A stretch of 64,000 bases of DNA from Pseudisothecium myosuroides (GCA_951799445.1 OX637296.1:10602001-10666000), one strand, 5' to 3'. Positions 12,445 to 26,758 are shown, counted from the stretch's first letter. Notes: generated from the letters alone by a model not told the origin. Program-made: numbers and translations.

Positions 12445-14645
12445 AGTTAATAATCCAAAAGAATTGAAGACACTACAATCAATTAAGAAGGATTACAAGA
12501 GTACTCTTTGGAATATAGCATTAATTTTGATTTAGATTCTATACAACATTCATTAATTTAAAAGTCTATATAAAATTTGTACATTACAAAAATTGTCATA
12601 TTAGAAGAATGATTTAATGATTTAATAGTCTAGAGTCTAAACTGACAATCTTGAAGAGATAATAAATATATCACAAAGATATTAATTTATATAGTTTTGC
12701 TCACTATATTAGCTTTTAGTATAAAAATAATAATAAAAAAAAATTTACTTTTGATAATTTTAGAAGAAGTTAAGAAAAAAATATAAAAAAATAAGAGGGA
12801 TTCTTTTATCTATTTATATTCAAACTAAAGTAGTTTCATAAAAACTAATCATAAAATAAAAGTTATTGTAATTACTTATGATACACTTTAGTATTAATAA
12901 AATTTAATTTATTATAATATTAGGGCCAAGATAAGGGTCTTTCTTCCTTTCTATACTACCAATGATTATAAATTGTAAATTTAACTTTTAAAATGTTAAA
13001 ATTCCATATTTTTAATCTTAAATAAAATCTATGAATTAGTAAGTTGTAAATTCTCAATTTAGAAACATAAAGAAGATGAAAAACTTTTATTTTATGAATT
13101 TTTGTCCATGTTACATTACCAATTGGACTATGTCATCCTATAACATTGTCCAAATGAATTTACCTCAAAGAGTATAGCTTCATGAAACACGAAGAGTCCA
13201 TCGTCATCGTCGCCATCAATGCCGTTGTCGTTGTTGTCTCCAATTCTAATGCCAAAGATTTAGCTATATGACTAAAATTAGGTCTTCTATTTTCACTGCT
13301 CTTTGAGAATCAATGTTGTGATTTGGGCTCTACTTACGAGCGATGCGGAACTCTTTGCAAACGGCTTTCCATTGTAGCAGCAGCTGTGTAATGTTAACGT
13401 TGTTCGCTTCACCATGGAGAACAACGTCTTTGGGTCATTTTCTTTCTCCGTTGCAACGCATTATCAAGCGAGCAGTAACAAATCAGGATGCGTGCCTTCA
13501 CTTTGCATTTCCTAAACACTTTCTTGTGCATCTCCGAAATCATTCTCTATATATATTTCTGTCGAAACAACTTCTCATGAACTTCTTCGGAACCCTTAAT
13601 GCTGTGATGACACCTTTCTTGCGGATTCAAGGGGCTTAGATTGTCGCGGTTGACGAATATATATATATTTGGTAAGGTTTTTGGTCACTTCTATCTCTAC
13701 GTTTGAATGATCAATTTTGGTCAATTTCTCTACATTTTTGACAAATTCCAATGTGCATACGCCACGATTTGTAATTTGTTCCATAGCTGCATACGTCTAA
13801 TCTATTACAAATTGATGTGAACCATTTATTACCTGAATTTGGAATATGTAGATTTTCTTCCATTCTTTGATTTTTAGTCCAGAATAAGTGGAATGTTTTA
13901 ACATTCTTCAAGCTCTCGTTAACCCTAGAATTCGTGATGACATTTTTCTTGTGTATGTCGCAATCGATAAGAATGTGTTTTGTGAAGCAGACTGCGCTGC
14001 TAATTGCGTTCAACTTTTGCTTGAGAGTTTCGACTTTTGATTATTTATAGGATTAGTCACCTATGCTCGTCGACTGATTTCACTTTGATCCTTTTATTGC
14101 GTTGATCTGATTATACCCGAGATTTGCATTCTACAGTGGCGGTAAATGAAGGAACCATAATAATTGTAGGAATCCAGCATGTTTTCCTAAACGTTGATAG
14201 CAGACCAGATCTTTATTGTGGGCAAGCTGTTTCTGTTCTAATGCATCTGATAACTCTTTTCTTCTGCTTGCTTCTGGTGCCTGACTGCCTGTTGTACTGT
14301 ACATTACATTGACTTCAATTCACGTCTTCAATTCAGAGGAAAGTCTTCACATTACATTAGCCAGTTTTGGAATTGAGGATGCCTGAAAAATCCCGCAAAT
14401 TCATCTTTGATGTGCGGAATTATCTGATTTTCTACTTAACCTTATGTGAAGAAACTGAAGGTCTGTGCAAGCCTTGATAGGACTCATACATGCCTGAAAA
14501 CCGATGGAAATACCGGCAGAAAGCTAACTTATTTTGTTTGTTGCATTTCTAATGTATGCTTGAAAATATTACTTGTTATTTTAATTTACAATTTAACTTA
14601 ATGTGTTGCCAGATAGACATCTTGACAGCACTATCTGGACACTGG
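12445..14645. other. AT-rich intergenic DNA, no gene recognised
   Basis: The left part (to about 13100) is very AT-rich and is upstream of the minus-strand GT14 gene, so it should hold its promoter. The part from 13186 to 14330 has higher complexity, with a CATCGTCATCGTCGCCATC-like trinucleotide stretch and short ORFs, but no protein motif. It could be the relic of a gene. I cannot support a call. Confidence 0.4.
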
Positions 14646-14649
14646 TAAC

Positions 14650-14890
14650 TTAGGTTTGACTAGTGTACCTTGTGCTGTTGACGCAGTCAAAATAAGAGTA
14701 AAAGTAATTTCTAATTTTTAGTTCAATAAAACTTTGAAATTCAATAACTTTCCCACCATAGGTCCAAACGCCACAAAACAAAGTCTGTGCACCCCTCCTT
14801 GTTGATGGGCTTTCCAATGGTACCAAGCACACTACCGGGGGAAGCATGGTCTAGGAAATCTCAACGTAACAAACAAACAAACAGCCAAAC
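14650..14890. repeat. Solitary copy of the 220-bp sub-repeat found in the 35-55 kb array
   Basis: It shares with the array units the order TAAAAGTAA, a T/A-rich stretch, GGTCCAAACGCCACAAAACA, GTGCACCCCTCC, a GGGCTTTCC core, GGTACCAAG and a tail of AACAAACAAACA. It lies about 20 kb outside the array, so the sub-repeat is dispersed as well as tandem. Confidence 0.8.
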
Positions 14891-16470
14891 TAGTGGATTT
14901 ATTGGTAGCGACTAGTTTTCAGTGTGAATACTTGTTTGATTATCAAGCTTCGGCATGTTCTCAATTATTACACCTCAAGACATGCTTATATATTATGTTG
15001 CACGTGAAAATAATAAACTCCATAGAAAGACTTCTACAGTCAACTTTTTAGAACTTGAATATATCATTAGAAAAGTTTCAATTGGAAACTTATAGAACTT
15101 AAGGAAACCCGGGAGGAAACCACACTAAGGAAGGGATCCCATTTGATGTGATCCTTCTCTTCAAGAGTTGAAAAGACAGACCAGCTCATTTACAATGCAT
15201 GTGTCATCCAAACAAATAAATTGTAAATATGAATGCTTTTAGGTTCTATTATATAGGAGACAAATCTATTCCTGTTTGTTAGAATTATCCTAAAAATCAT
15301 GAAATGTCACCTTCCATTTGGTCCCTACTATCTACTCTTACTTGTTAGAATTATCCTAAAAATCATGAAATGTCACCCTTAATTTGGTCCCTACTCACTT
15401 CTTATTCTGAATTGCATATGAATCCTTATTCAACTTGCATTTATTATTATAGTGATTAGGATGACATGATTGCACACAATCTAATAGCACTAAAGAGGTT
15501 TAGATTCCATCCTTATAAAAAGAAAGGGATTTATAGTTTCTTTGCATTTTCATGTTATTAGTATTTAAAAATAGAAACATTCTTAACTAAGAATTTGACA
15601 AACAATGAAAGTTGTACATAAACTTGTAGTTTGTAAATTTGTAAATATAAGATTTTTATACTATTAAAATAGTTGTTTATTTGTTTTGTTTTGTTTGTTA
15701 TCTTTTGCTTGTAAAAAGACATTATGATCTTTACAAACGTTGGGCCTACAAAGATGTGCTTGGTAGTATTTGTATTGACAATTCTTTAGACAGATTACAA
15801 ACAAATCAAGTTCAATGCAATTCAAACTTGCATACCAAAAAAAATTGGATTTCATAGGATTTTTGAATTAAAAAAATTAAAATTAAAAAAAATATTTCTT
15901 ATCAAGAAAATCGACCTTTTCCTTTAAAATGTCTCACATTTATGTAATCAACAATGAAATATTGGCACAAAGCATTACAAGTGGAATAATAAACTGAAAT
16001 TAGGATTCAATGCCTTGATTGGCTAAAGATCCAATATCCAAAATTTGGATGCACCTTAGTTACTATGATTGTACTTTTCAAAACACCATACACTACCAAT
16101 AGGTCCCACATTTATGTGCCAAATTGAATATTTATTGCAATAAATGGAGTTAGGCAAATGCCAATTTGTATAAATATTCTTGAAGATTTTCTTTTCTATT
16201 ATGCAAAAGAATTGAAAAAACAATTTTTAATAGAATCTAAGCATTATTTTTTTAAATAATATTATACAAAATCTTGTAGCAGACTATGGTATGTATTTTG
16301 ATATTTAGTTTGAACTAAAAATATAAAGATTAACAATTTTTGCTTCTACTCCATCTCAAAATTTTGAAAAAATTCAATAATCTAGTGAATTATTGTGATT
16401 GTAAACTCCATGCATTAGATTCCAAATTAGAATATATTGAATTCTTTAGATTTAAGTTTTTTCATTCAAA
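14891..16470. other. AT-rich intergenic DNA with a 66-bp tandem duplication
   Basis: No gene is seen. At 15276-15407 a 66-bp unit beginning TTGTTAGAATTATCCTAAAA is present twice with few differences. The rest is low-complexity AT-rich sequence. Confidence 0.6.
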
Positions 16471-17237
16471 CCCCTAAATTTCCATGACTACGTTTTCATT
16501 GAAAACGCTCAAAAAATGCCATTTTTAGTACAAGTACCAAATTTTTGAAAAAAAACTTTTTTAGACACATGTAATCGTAGGATCTTGTAGTATGCTGATT
16601 TAAAAACACATGGTAAGAATTTCAACAATTTCCACTGTGTGGATTGTAAGATATAAGCATTCAAATCCACTGAATTGTAAAACATATAGAAAAAAATAAT
16701 AAGTAGAAAGAAGTAGAGAATGATTCAAAATACAAAATTGTTAAGAATTTAGTTATGGAATTGAAAAATGCCAATTTCAATGGTTGCAATGTTGTAATAA
16801 ACAATCTGCATCCTATGATTTTATTTTATTTTTAAATATTGAGAATTGAATAAGATAAAGGACTTCAAAGTTTATTTTAAAGTAGAGAATCCATTACTGT
16901 TCACAAACAAAAACTCCTCATAACTTTTGACTCATTGATGGAAATGGAATGATTTAAAGCTTTTCACATATATAACTCTTAAAAACCAGTTTCAAATTTT
17001 TGTTTATGAATTTTTTTTTTAATTTGCCCAGATTGCTGGGCTAGGAAAAAAAGTAACATATTTTGGCCATAATTTTTTACTCATATTTCCAAATGTCATG
17101 AAATTTAGTGCGCATGAAAGATTTTGCTTGTCCCCACCTTCTATTAAAATTTCAACCTAAAGTATGCAAATCTCTAGTCACATGTACCTACCGAAAATTT
17201 CTACGTTGCCAAAAAACGCATACTGGTCCTTTAGGGG
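16471..17237. mobile_element. TTAA-target element copy 1 (old)
   Basis: The left end reads CCCCTAAATTTCCATGAC and the right end TGGTCCTTTAGGGG followed by TTAA. The left flank has decayed to CAAA. The interior matches the copies at 40570 and 42088, including the GTAGGATCTTGTAGTATGC and AAAGTAACATATTTGGCC segments. No transposase ORF is present. Confidence 0.75.
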
Positions 17238-17241
17238 TTAA

Positions 17242-18440
17242 AATGATTCTAGCCATAAACAAACAATATTGTTTCTCATTAAGGTAACTGCCCCCATAAC
17301 CGACCAAATAAGGAATTCCGACATGATCTGGAGTAGTAAAGGCAAAACAAATATTTTTCAGAGGTACATCAATAGAAATGACATGGATTGCAAAAAAATT
17401 GATAATTTTATCGCTTGAATTGAAATTACTATGAATTTTGGGAGGCAAAAAGTGCGCCGGACCCATGGCCAATGTCTAGACTCTTCCAATTCCGATCATT
17501 CAATAACTTTTTACCTAATCATTATTTCCTATTTTTTTTCACAACTTGGGGCATGTGTCATGTATTTATTAGTTCCAACCTTGAAAACGAAAAAAAAACG
17601 CATTCTAAGCGTGGTCAGAAATACGTGCACCTATAGGTTGGGAATGGGTCAGTGGTCGGGAATGGGGGGGGTACCTTATAAGCTTCAATATGAATAAAAA
17701 TATTCAACTTATTACTCTATAAGATCCTACTTTACAAAATATTGAGATTTGTTTCACCCTACCAAGAATTTGCCATTGAAAATTTCAAAAAGACACATTT
17801 TTTCTCAGTCTTTGATGGTTTAAAGATCATGGACAATCAAAATTTCTAAAAAATATATAGATGTATTATAAAGTAAAAATGAGAAGATTTACTAAATTAT
17901 TTTTAAAAAAAAATTGTAAGCCATGATGCATAGATTGTATCTTTACATTGAATCTAATAGTGTGCTAATTAACATTTATCAAAATAATTTGAAATCAAAA
18001 CTTAAAAAATCACCCTATAATATTGATTGTAGTAAGTTGCAATTGATTAGCAATATTTTACTAGTGATTGCAAAAGTCATGTTTGATTAGAGTAGTATCT
18101 AACGATGCGTGGGGTGACAAGTTTTGCTTAAATAAATAGCTTCCAAAACACAAGGAAATGTTATTTTCCATTTGAAATAATTTGTCTTTACTACCACTAT
18201 TGCAACTTATTACAATTGAATTGCTACTAATAGATTGTATTTCATAAATTGTGGAACTACAATTGATACCATTTAGAAAATAAAGCATTTACTAAAAATC
18301 ATAGTAGAATGTAGAGTATTAGAGGCAACAAGTTTGATATTATAGGTATGTTTTATGTTTCACTAAAGAAATAACTTCTTGTACTCAAAGAAATGTGGAT
18401 TGATTTCTTCTAGGGATCCTAATCATACATGAGTGATTAT
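17242..18440. other. AT-rich DNA downstream of the nucleotide-sugar transporter
   Basis: Nothing recognisable is coded here. The right end should include the 3' UTR of the minus-strand transporter that ends at 18441. Confidence 0.4.
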
Positions 18441-21406
18441 CTATTTTGTACACTCACTATTAATACATACATAAGGGTTGTCAAGATGATGAACTTTTTG
18501 TTTGGCATCACTTCTGGAATCAATAGTCATACTAAAATCTTTTGTGCATGGTGATACTTGTGATAAAATTGGCGAGCCAACAAGTGATTCCATACGTACA
18601 TAGTATAGTTGAAGTGAGATGCAACAAATCAATATCCCTAAAAAGAGCTGTAACAAGTATCATAGAACATAGGAGTTATGTCAAATTTTTTTATTTTAAT
18701 TATTTGACCATATTATTTCAAATCCATTCAACATACAAAATGAATTTGACAAACTTGAAGTATGGCATGGATCAATCATTAGGATCCACAATAAGGTCAA
18801 TAACATAAATTAGTACCTGTAGAGTTGGTTTGGAATTGAAGAGCTTGATAGATACTACCATGGTTAGTAGCATTGCCATGGATGTAGCATAGACCTACAA
18901 AATGTCAATATTATTATATTAATTGTAACAAATGTCTTTGATGCCTTCAACAAGAGTTCAAGGGATGTTATATCAAATGGATAGTCATAGATATCAAAAG
19001 CATCAACATGATATAGCCAGGATTAGCAACTTTTATATTACAATTTTAAAATTATAGATTCATTATCAAAATTAAGCTATAAATATGAGATATAAGCATA
19101 TATAATCATTGAATTATAACATCACAAATTGTATTAATTATAGACCTACTTGTTTAGATACATATACTCATTTTGCAAGAGTGAGGATAAAACCTTGACA
19201 ATGTTGTCAGCATACTTCATTATCCACGATACAAGGAGACCAGTTAAACTAAGGTTTAGTACGACTAGCCACGTGATAAAGTCATATCCATTTAGCAAAT
19301 GGTACCACCAAGGACCTTTAGAAAAACCCGCTTGAAAATCATCCATAGTCAAACGGATGATATTAAACAACACTCCAAACCTGAAAAATGACAACATTAT
19401 ATATTAACTTCTACCACAAATGAATGTCTAAATCTCCAAGTGCATGTTAATAAATCAAAGCAATATAATTTGTAAATAAACGAAATGATTTGTTGTTTGA
19501 ACATGGCATTGAGTATGATCATATTCACTTACTATAGTGACTACCAAAAAATGATCTAATGTTATTAAATATAATTAGAACTTGCAAGCTAAATTTAAAA
19601 ATGAATTTTACGTACGCGTAAAGTTGCATATTTTGCCAATACAAAGAGCTATAATTTTTCTTCATCAAGTATTCAATGTAAACTCCGGCTAGGGCTGAAA
19701 GACATGAAGAAAGTATGGCAAGAAGATATCCTTGTATAGGTGCAGCTAGTAAGTTTCCACAATCAATTTGTCCACAACCTTTCACCTATAAAAACAAACA
19801 TTCATTACATCTTCATACATAAAATTGCATCTTCAGAAGAAGATTATACATTCTCTTCATTTTTATAAAATAATTAAATGTAAATAAATTTTTAAATATG
19901 AAAAAAATTTAGAGATTAAACTAATAAATTTCATCAAAAACAACTTTAAACAATGGTTAAGATGAGATCTTTACTTGACTAACCGTTGCACCAATAGTTA
20001 ACAACATTATAGCTATCCATTGAAGCCTTGATAACTTCTTCTTCAAGAATGTCCTATTCAAAAATAAAGCAAAAATCAAGACTCCTTGTCTCATATATTC
20101 GTACAAGGGCCAATCCCATGTAGTATTCCATTCACCAACATATAATAGGCATGGAACCATAAACTCTTATCTTAATACTCAATGAAACAAAGCATATAAC
20201 TTGAGACATGATCCCAACAATTTTTGAATTTTTTTTTTGTCAAATGAATGCATTGTGGAATACAAAAATGAACTTCAAATATTTAGTTGTACAATTATAA
20301 TGAAGACCCTCACCTGAATAAGATCCCAGTTGTGACAATCTTGAGGTTCCCCATAATTTGATGAGTTGAAGTGTCAATGTATGTTAAAGTCAAAAATTGA
20401 ACATTGTTGTGTACAAGATAGATGATGGATGGAATTGGATAGAAAAGTGTATTTTTCCAATTTATTGTGACAATTATAGATTGTTGTGATTCGGTCTCCC
20501 TCCATAGAAGATAGCTACAAATAAAAAACTGCACCAAAAAAATTAAAAATTAAAAATTGAATTCCTTAGAAATTTTAAATCCTAAATATTGTTGATGTAT
20601 ACTATGCAACATAGTACAATACAATGAAGCCACAGTCGCAGTGGAAAGTTGAACTTCACTTTATATACCTACTTTACAAGGTAGATTAGAAAAAGAATTG
20701 GGATATGTATGTTACTTTCTATAGTATTGTGTACCTTGAATACTTCAGCCAAAAATGGAATTGTTGCATAATTGTATTTATAACCTCCATTTGTTTGTGA
20801 TAGTGTTGTTAAGATACCCTATCACACGTACACAACAATCATCAAGTATGTATCAATCATTTCTATAATATAATTTATGATACAATACAAGTTTAGAGTA
20901 AAAAATAATCTCAAATCCTCTTAAAAAAGATTATTGAGGAAAGAATAACAAGGTAATAAAATCTAAAACTCCAACCAAATTGCCTTTGTTCTTGCCAATT
21001 AAAGACTCTAATGTTAATGATGGAGACCATTGTGTATGAGACGTATTAAAGCATTGATTTAAACTTCTTCATTGTAATATTGTTATTTAAAAAAACCTTC
21101 ATTATACCACAATTGTAATGTGCCTTAAGAAAAAAATAGAAGCATACCATTCAACCTAAAATTTTATAGCAAGGCAATGAAAGGTCATGAATATGCATTA
21201 ACTCAATTGGCTTGCAATAATAACTAATTGCAACATAAAAAAATAATCATTATTATAGTACAGCACAAAGTGTGGAAAAAAGAGGGATAAATAAGTATTA
21301 TTGGTACCAAAGAGCTGGTGAAGATAGTGAGAGCAACAGCCACAAAGAAAGCTTGTATTTGGAGGGAATGAATAGGAGGCTTTTCATATGACTCATGTCC
21401 TTCCAT
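18441..21406 (-). CDS. Nucleotide-sugar transporter, CMP-sialic acid / UDP-galactose transporter family
   Basis: The model is complete, with 8 exons and 372 residues: 21406-21308, 20818-20735, 20528-20314, 20053-19975, 19785-19616, 19380-19194, 18894-18817, 18647-18441. All splice sites are GT-AG and all phases close. The family (SLC35A-type; plant CMP-sialic-acid-transporter-like proteins) exchanges a nucleotide sugar for a nucleoside monophosphate across the Golgi or ER membrane. Diagnostic motifs are GILTTLSQTNG (34-44), the NIQF-like segment NNVQFLTLTY in exon 3, WQNMQLYAFGVLFN (209-222) and GLLVSWIMKYADNIVK (263-278). About ten hydrophobic segments fit the family topology. The C-terminus after the last membrane segment (from about 322) is a hydrophilic tail of roughly 50 residues with four cysteines. 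The real substrate cannot be read from sequence; plants make little or no sialic acid, so another nucleotide sugar is likely. Confidence 0.93.
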
Positions 21407-24400
21407 TATAGTATCAAATTATTCCACCATTGTTGGCATACTGTCTAGCAATTCCTTGCAATTTTTCCACTGGGACCTATTGCAGCAGCTTTCTATATTT
21501 TTCATCTTGCCTCTGTATACGTTGCTCAACAAGCTCAATCCTTCATCTGTCTAAGAGCTAGTAAGCTTATGTATTCTATATGAATAGTTGTATCAATATT
21601 GGCCAATGCTTGTGCACTAGAAGACAATTGGATAGTGAACTAAAAACAAATTGCAACAAGCCAATGATTAGCAAAGACTGTTGGAGTTTTTGAAATTATG
21701 CCTCTCAATGAACCCCAAAGCTCCAAAACTATCACAACAACTATAAAACACTATTATAGGGAATTAATTGTAGAAACAAAGCCTACCTAACAAATGTGGA
21801 TTGGATTGGAATTAAAATGTTGTGTTCAGCAAGTTAGAACTAATTGAAAAAATTTCATTATAGTTGCATCAACTCTAACAATACAATAAAGAAATGGCAA
21901 AGAAAAAAAACTAAACTTGGATTGATAAGCTTGCCGGCAAGATGAGTCTAAGTCTAGCTACAAGAGAGGATAAACACAAAGAAAAAGAAAGACAAAAAAC
22001 ATGATTGAGTGCTTATAGTGATGCCAAGATTTTTTTGAAACAAAAAAAATGAAAGCCCTTTTTATTAAGAACTAAGACTACAAATCATTGATTTAGTGTG
22101 AATCATAGATCTTAGAGCAAATCAATGACAAGTTAGGGCCTTATACTCCACAAAATAGTATAGTGGTTTTAAGCGCATGCTATAAGGCACAAATATATAC
22201 AACAATCACCAAATGGCATGCCAAGAAAGTTCTTAGGAATCCTAAAGTAATCCACATGAGGTTAAATCCAAAAAAGGATCATACATCCACATCTTGGAAA
22301 ACAACAATATTTTTTTGAAAATATAATAGGCAAAAATTGCATACATATTAAGTGAATGTTGTGATATTCAAAAAGGTTAGAATATGAGGTGATAGCTAAA
22401 GATTGGGATCCTAAATCTATAATAGCATGAACACAAAGTTTTCATTAGTTGTGATGCACTCAAGTTATGCCAAGATTGAACTATTTGCAATAGTAAACTA
22501 AATGCGAGTGATAGCTTTAGTTATTCTATAGAGTATGTGTAGACATTTATAGATTAAGAAATAGGTTTATTCTTGTGTTGAAAAGGGTTATTGATTTTAA
22601 CTTGCTAATATGAGCCAAGATTCTTATGAACTAGGATGGACAAGCTCAAGCTTAGGGCAACCTCAACTTAGCTATAGCTTGGATGAAAACTAATTATATG
22701 GAACTAAAACCATTGGAGAGGAATTGGAAAGAAATTATTTTTGAAAGAAATTAAAATCTAAAACTTAAAAACAAAAAAATCTAAAATAAATAAAAATTTC
22801 AAAAATACAAAAGAATTAAAAATAATAAAAAACTTGAAAATAAAAAATGAAATTGAATCACAAAATGGATGGTAAGAATAAAGGTTGAATAGAAATTGGT
22901 AAAGATATCTACCAAAAATTAAATAGAAATTGGTAATGAAACTTATAAAAAGTAGCAAAAAATAGCAAAAAATAATTAGGATTCTATGTTTGCTTCCAAA
23001 GCTAATGTGGAATTGTAGAACAATTTAAAATTTTAAAATTTTAAAAATTTTGAATTTCAAAATTCAAGTTTTTTGGCATTTGTGAATTTCAAACTTTCAA
23101 GCTTATTAAAATTTAAATTTAAAATTTGGTAACTTGTATATGTATGTATTAAAAGTGTATATTTATTAAATCTTCAACTTAGATGTTCCAAAATTCTAAT
23201 TTTTTAAGGTTTTCAAAATTACATATTTATAAAATTGAAAATAAGTTTGTTTTTAAAATTTGGAATTTATAATGTCTAAAGTTTGTGTATTAATAAAATA
23301 CAAAGTCTAAAACCTATTGACATATATGTTTTATTTGTAAACTATTAAGGTCTTAATTCCTCACCACCTAGGGTATAATAGAGTGCCGCGGTAGCCTTTA
23401 TGGCCCCTAGCAGAAATTGGGCGGTTTTGTCGAATTAGTGTGGAACCAAGCAGAAATGACCACATGGATTGAAAATAGCTTTCTGTGTGGGGCCAAAATC
23501 ATAAACAATACAAATTTTCAGCGATGTGATGTTTGAAAATTTGTAGGCGATGGAGGTGAACAAAGGACTCGCAGACGCTTTCGTCCCTCCTTCCGCCAGC
23601 TTCGGAATTTGTGCCAAGTGGGCAATAAATGGAATTGTATGAAAATTGGTGGATATGCGCCCAATGGTATCATGAGTGACTGAGTAAATTTTGGGGACCA
23701 AAACAAAGTTCATAAACCAGTTCTACGAAGAAGAAAACATGGTGGGTGCGGGTCTACAGAGACGCGACACTGGAAGGAATCAAATGCCACAACAGTAGTA
23801 ACCGGCTCTCCTAGTTTGTGTGATGGAGGAATTCATGTCGACAAGACTTGCAAATCTTAGGGTTTTCCAAAGAAGAATTTGCGCAACCAAATATGCCTAC
23901 CTACATGCAATCACACAATGGACAGTATTGTGCATCCTACTGTAAGTGAGATTGTCAAAGAACACAACAAATGTAGCCAAAGTTGAAGGTTCTCAAAATT
24001 GTATAAAATCCGCCATAGTGTACATCAGTCAAAGACTTCTGCGGCACAAAAAATTGCGGAAGCTGCACCCGAAAACTGATTTCGTAAAAACAAAATTGTA
24101 TTCGCAACCTAAGAGTCTCAGGACTAAATCTAAAATCATACACAAAATTACCCTAGCAAGGACGACCACAACTTGACTACTACAACAAGGACTCAACGCA
24201 TTTAAAGCCCAACAAACCCTGACCTGCGAATGCCAATCACTTTCCGGAACGCAAGGACAAACCACTATGTCTGGTTTTTGACATCTGTTGAATTGGAAGT
24301 TCTAAAACAAACAAATTGTACATCATCTGCGATGGCCAATTGCACTAAAATGTATACAAACCCCGCTCCATCCATGTCTGGTAATTGTGACCATGGAATT

Positions 24401-25040
24401 CTTCCGTCGCCAATGCGTGGAGGACTAGTAAGTGATTCAATGTGGACAGATTTGGTCCCCTTGGGCGGTGAGGGGTTAAATTTAATTGAAAAACTAAATA
24501 ATTTTATTGTACATATTATTATTATTTTATTTTTAAATTCTACATTTTATTTTTTGTGGTTGGCTACATGATGATTTTTTTTATAAACTATAATAATATA
24601 AATTGAAGATGATTGAATTACAAATATCAAATTATACATGTACATTTTTGAATTAATTAATTTTTATTCCATCATCACAGTCAATATTTTTTCTATTTGT
24701 CCTTTTGATCATTCAATATGAGAAATCATCAAGTAAATGTGCTTGTCCACACCAATTATCAAATTCAAGTTATCAATTCAAATTTTTGATCATTCTGAGC
24801 ATAGCATAATATAGAGCACTAGATAAGTTGCTTAGACTTGCTATATTATTATTTGCTATGAAATTGTGGTCTCTCACATAGTAGGAGCAGCTTCTTGAGT
24901 AAACAATGGGATTTCATATGCACTAGTTGATTATTGAACTAAATGATAAAAGGACTCAACAGTACACTATTCCATGCCGTTCATTCTTCCATTCACCAAG
25001 TGGAGTCATGATAAGGTAGAAATACCTAAAAATTGTCCAT
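21407..25040. other. Intergenic DNA, no gene recognised
   Basis: The first few hundred bases are upstream of the transporter and should hold its promoter. From 22000 to 23340 the sequence is low-complexity and AT-rich. From 23340 to 24480 the composition is more balanced and ORFs of 60-113 codons occur on both strands (for example 23435-23713 minus and 24230-24571 plus). None has a recognisable motif, and I do not call a gene there. A decayed gene or transposon is possible. Confidence 0.35.
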
Positions 25041-25044
25041 TTAA

Positions 25045-25613
25045 CCCTTAAACGTTTGGATTCATCTCCAAAATTGACAATTTGAGAAAAAACATTGTAA
25101 ACTACAATTTGGAAGAATATTTTGGAATTGGTATACAAATGAAAGCTGTAGATTTTGATTTTTAAATTCTATCCGTACGGTTAGATCTACTAATGCTATC
25201 ACCAATCTTTTTCTATAAATTTTGAAAAGAAAATTTCAGAATTCCTTCTAAATTCAATTACAAGTAAAATATTATCATTTTTTGAGTAAAACTTGTTGGA
25301 ATGGATTTGAAATAAGGTTCTCTTCATATGGTGATTTTTTGAAATTTTTGTGACCTTTACATCTTTGACTTCATTTTTGCACATCTAGTTTTGAACTAAA
25401 GTCAATGCAAGTTGACCACTTGACATACTTCCACATTTATAATTTTAGAAATGTATATATTCTAGTAACACCAAATCCAACCGATGGATAGGACAACAAC
25501 TTGATAAAGTATCACCAAAAATTAGGATGACTTTCATCCAAGCAGGAATGAGACAGAAACAAGGATCTAAATCTGTTCATCGTCCAGAAAATGGATGTCG
25601 GAGCGCTCCAGGG
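25045..25613. mobile_element. Short TTAA-flanked element, CCCTTAAACG subtype
   Basis: The left flank and end read TTAA then CCCTTAAACGTTTGGA. The right end reads TCGGAGCGCTCCAGGG then TTAA. Terminal inverted repeats are imperfect beyond the first bases. The subtype matches the 226-bp element at 35011. No coding capacity. Confidence 0.5.
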
Positions 25614-25844
25614 TTAAGCAATTGAGCATAGTTGGAGGCACCTTTCTCTAGAAAAAACATTTACAATATTAGCAATTGAAAATTATGAATTTAAAAAAAA
25701 ATTAGAATTTTTGGATAAGGCATTTAATTTCTATGAATTTTCAGAGTAGAAATCCGTAGAGCACACAAAACTGCACTATAGAAAAAATACCTTGGTTCTA
25801 AAACCAGAATCTAAAAAAATGAGCATCTCACCAATCATAATTAA

Positions 25845-26754
25845 CTACTAAATGCCCAAGGGCTTTTTTGAGCTTTTAGGAATTTGCTCTAAATTGTACA
25901 AAAGACAACATTTTGATAAGTTGTATCAATTTTTTTCAATTGCAACTGTACAAAATTCAAATGAGGCATGTTAAAAATCACGTAGAAAAAGAAAACACAA
26001 CAATATCACTTAAGGATTGAAAGATTATAATATTTGATCATGAGGGTGTTAAAACTGTGAAAGTGATTTTAAGTCTTTCAATCCTTTTTTCACATGTCAA
26101 ATCTAAAAATTTGGTCACCAAAAAATATGAGGTTAATAGAGTTATTCGTAAAGTTCCCCCCCATTTTGGAGGGGACTTTTTCCGACAAATTTCCTCCAAC
26201 GGACGACCCCGCAAGCGACTACGACCCCGCAGGCGACCACGACCCCACAGGCAAAGTCCGGACGAAACTTCTTTTTGGTCGATTTGGGTGCGAAAGAAAG
26301 TTTGATACCCACTTTCGTATTAACTTTTAGCCCAAAACCTGCTTTTTCACAAAACTGCGGGGTTTAAACCCCGGTTTTCAGTACTTTACGAATAACTCTA
26401 ATGAACATAACACTTATATCCACAATCAATTTATGGCTTTTTAAATTCTATTCTACAATATTTTTAAATGAATTTCTAAGGTGGATTTTTCTCCAAGATC
26501 TAGTGTATTTGAGGCTCATTTTCAAGAGCCCTCAACACTACGGAAACTCAAGATTGCAATGGACACCCTTGCACAAAATCTGAAATAGAAAAATCATAAT
26601 CAATCATTTTCGAAATCAGATTTTTGATGCTAAAACTAGACTTCAAAAAGAATTTTCCAAAAATATAAACTACTAAAAATAATAAATGGGTTAGGTTTTA
26701 TTTAACTTCAAAGTATTGTCAACACCAAAATTTGGTGCCTTGAACATTTAGGGG
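25845..26754. mobile_element. TTAA-target element copy 2, 638-bp subfamily, with nested insertion
   Basis: It is flanked by TTAA (25841-25844 and 26755-26758). The left end has decayed to CTACTAAATGCCCAAGGGC; the right end is TTGAACATTTAGGGG. Without the nested element at 26138-26399 and its duplicated bases it would be about 645 bp, matching the clean 638-bp copy at 46561-47198, which is in the opposite orientation. Confidence 0.75.
26138..26399. mobile_element. Nested MITE with 17-bp perfect TIRs and GC-rich core
   Basis: The termini AGAGTTATTCGTAAAGT and ACTTTACGAATAACTCT are perfect inverted repeats. Flanking AAT on both sides is the likely 3-bp target duplication; removing one copy restores exactly the length seen in the related element at 46561. 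The interior (26202-26251) has tandem copies of an 18-bp unit GACCCCGCAGGCGACCAC, unusually GC-rich for this window. Confidence 0.8.
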
Positions 26755-26758
26755 TTAA

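Noticed and set aside
23435..24571. Cluster of 60-113-codon ORFs on both strands
   Set aside because: They overlap in conflicting frames, have no motif and do not splice into a longer frame that I could follow.
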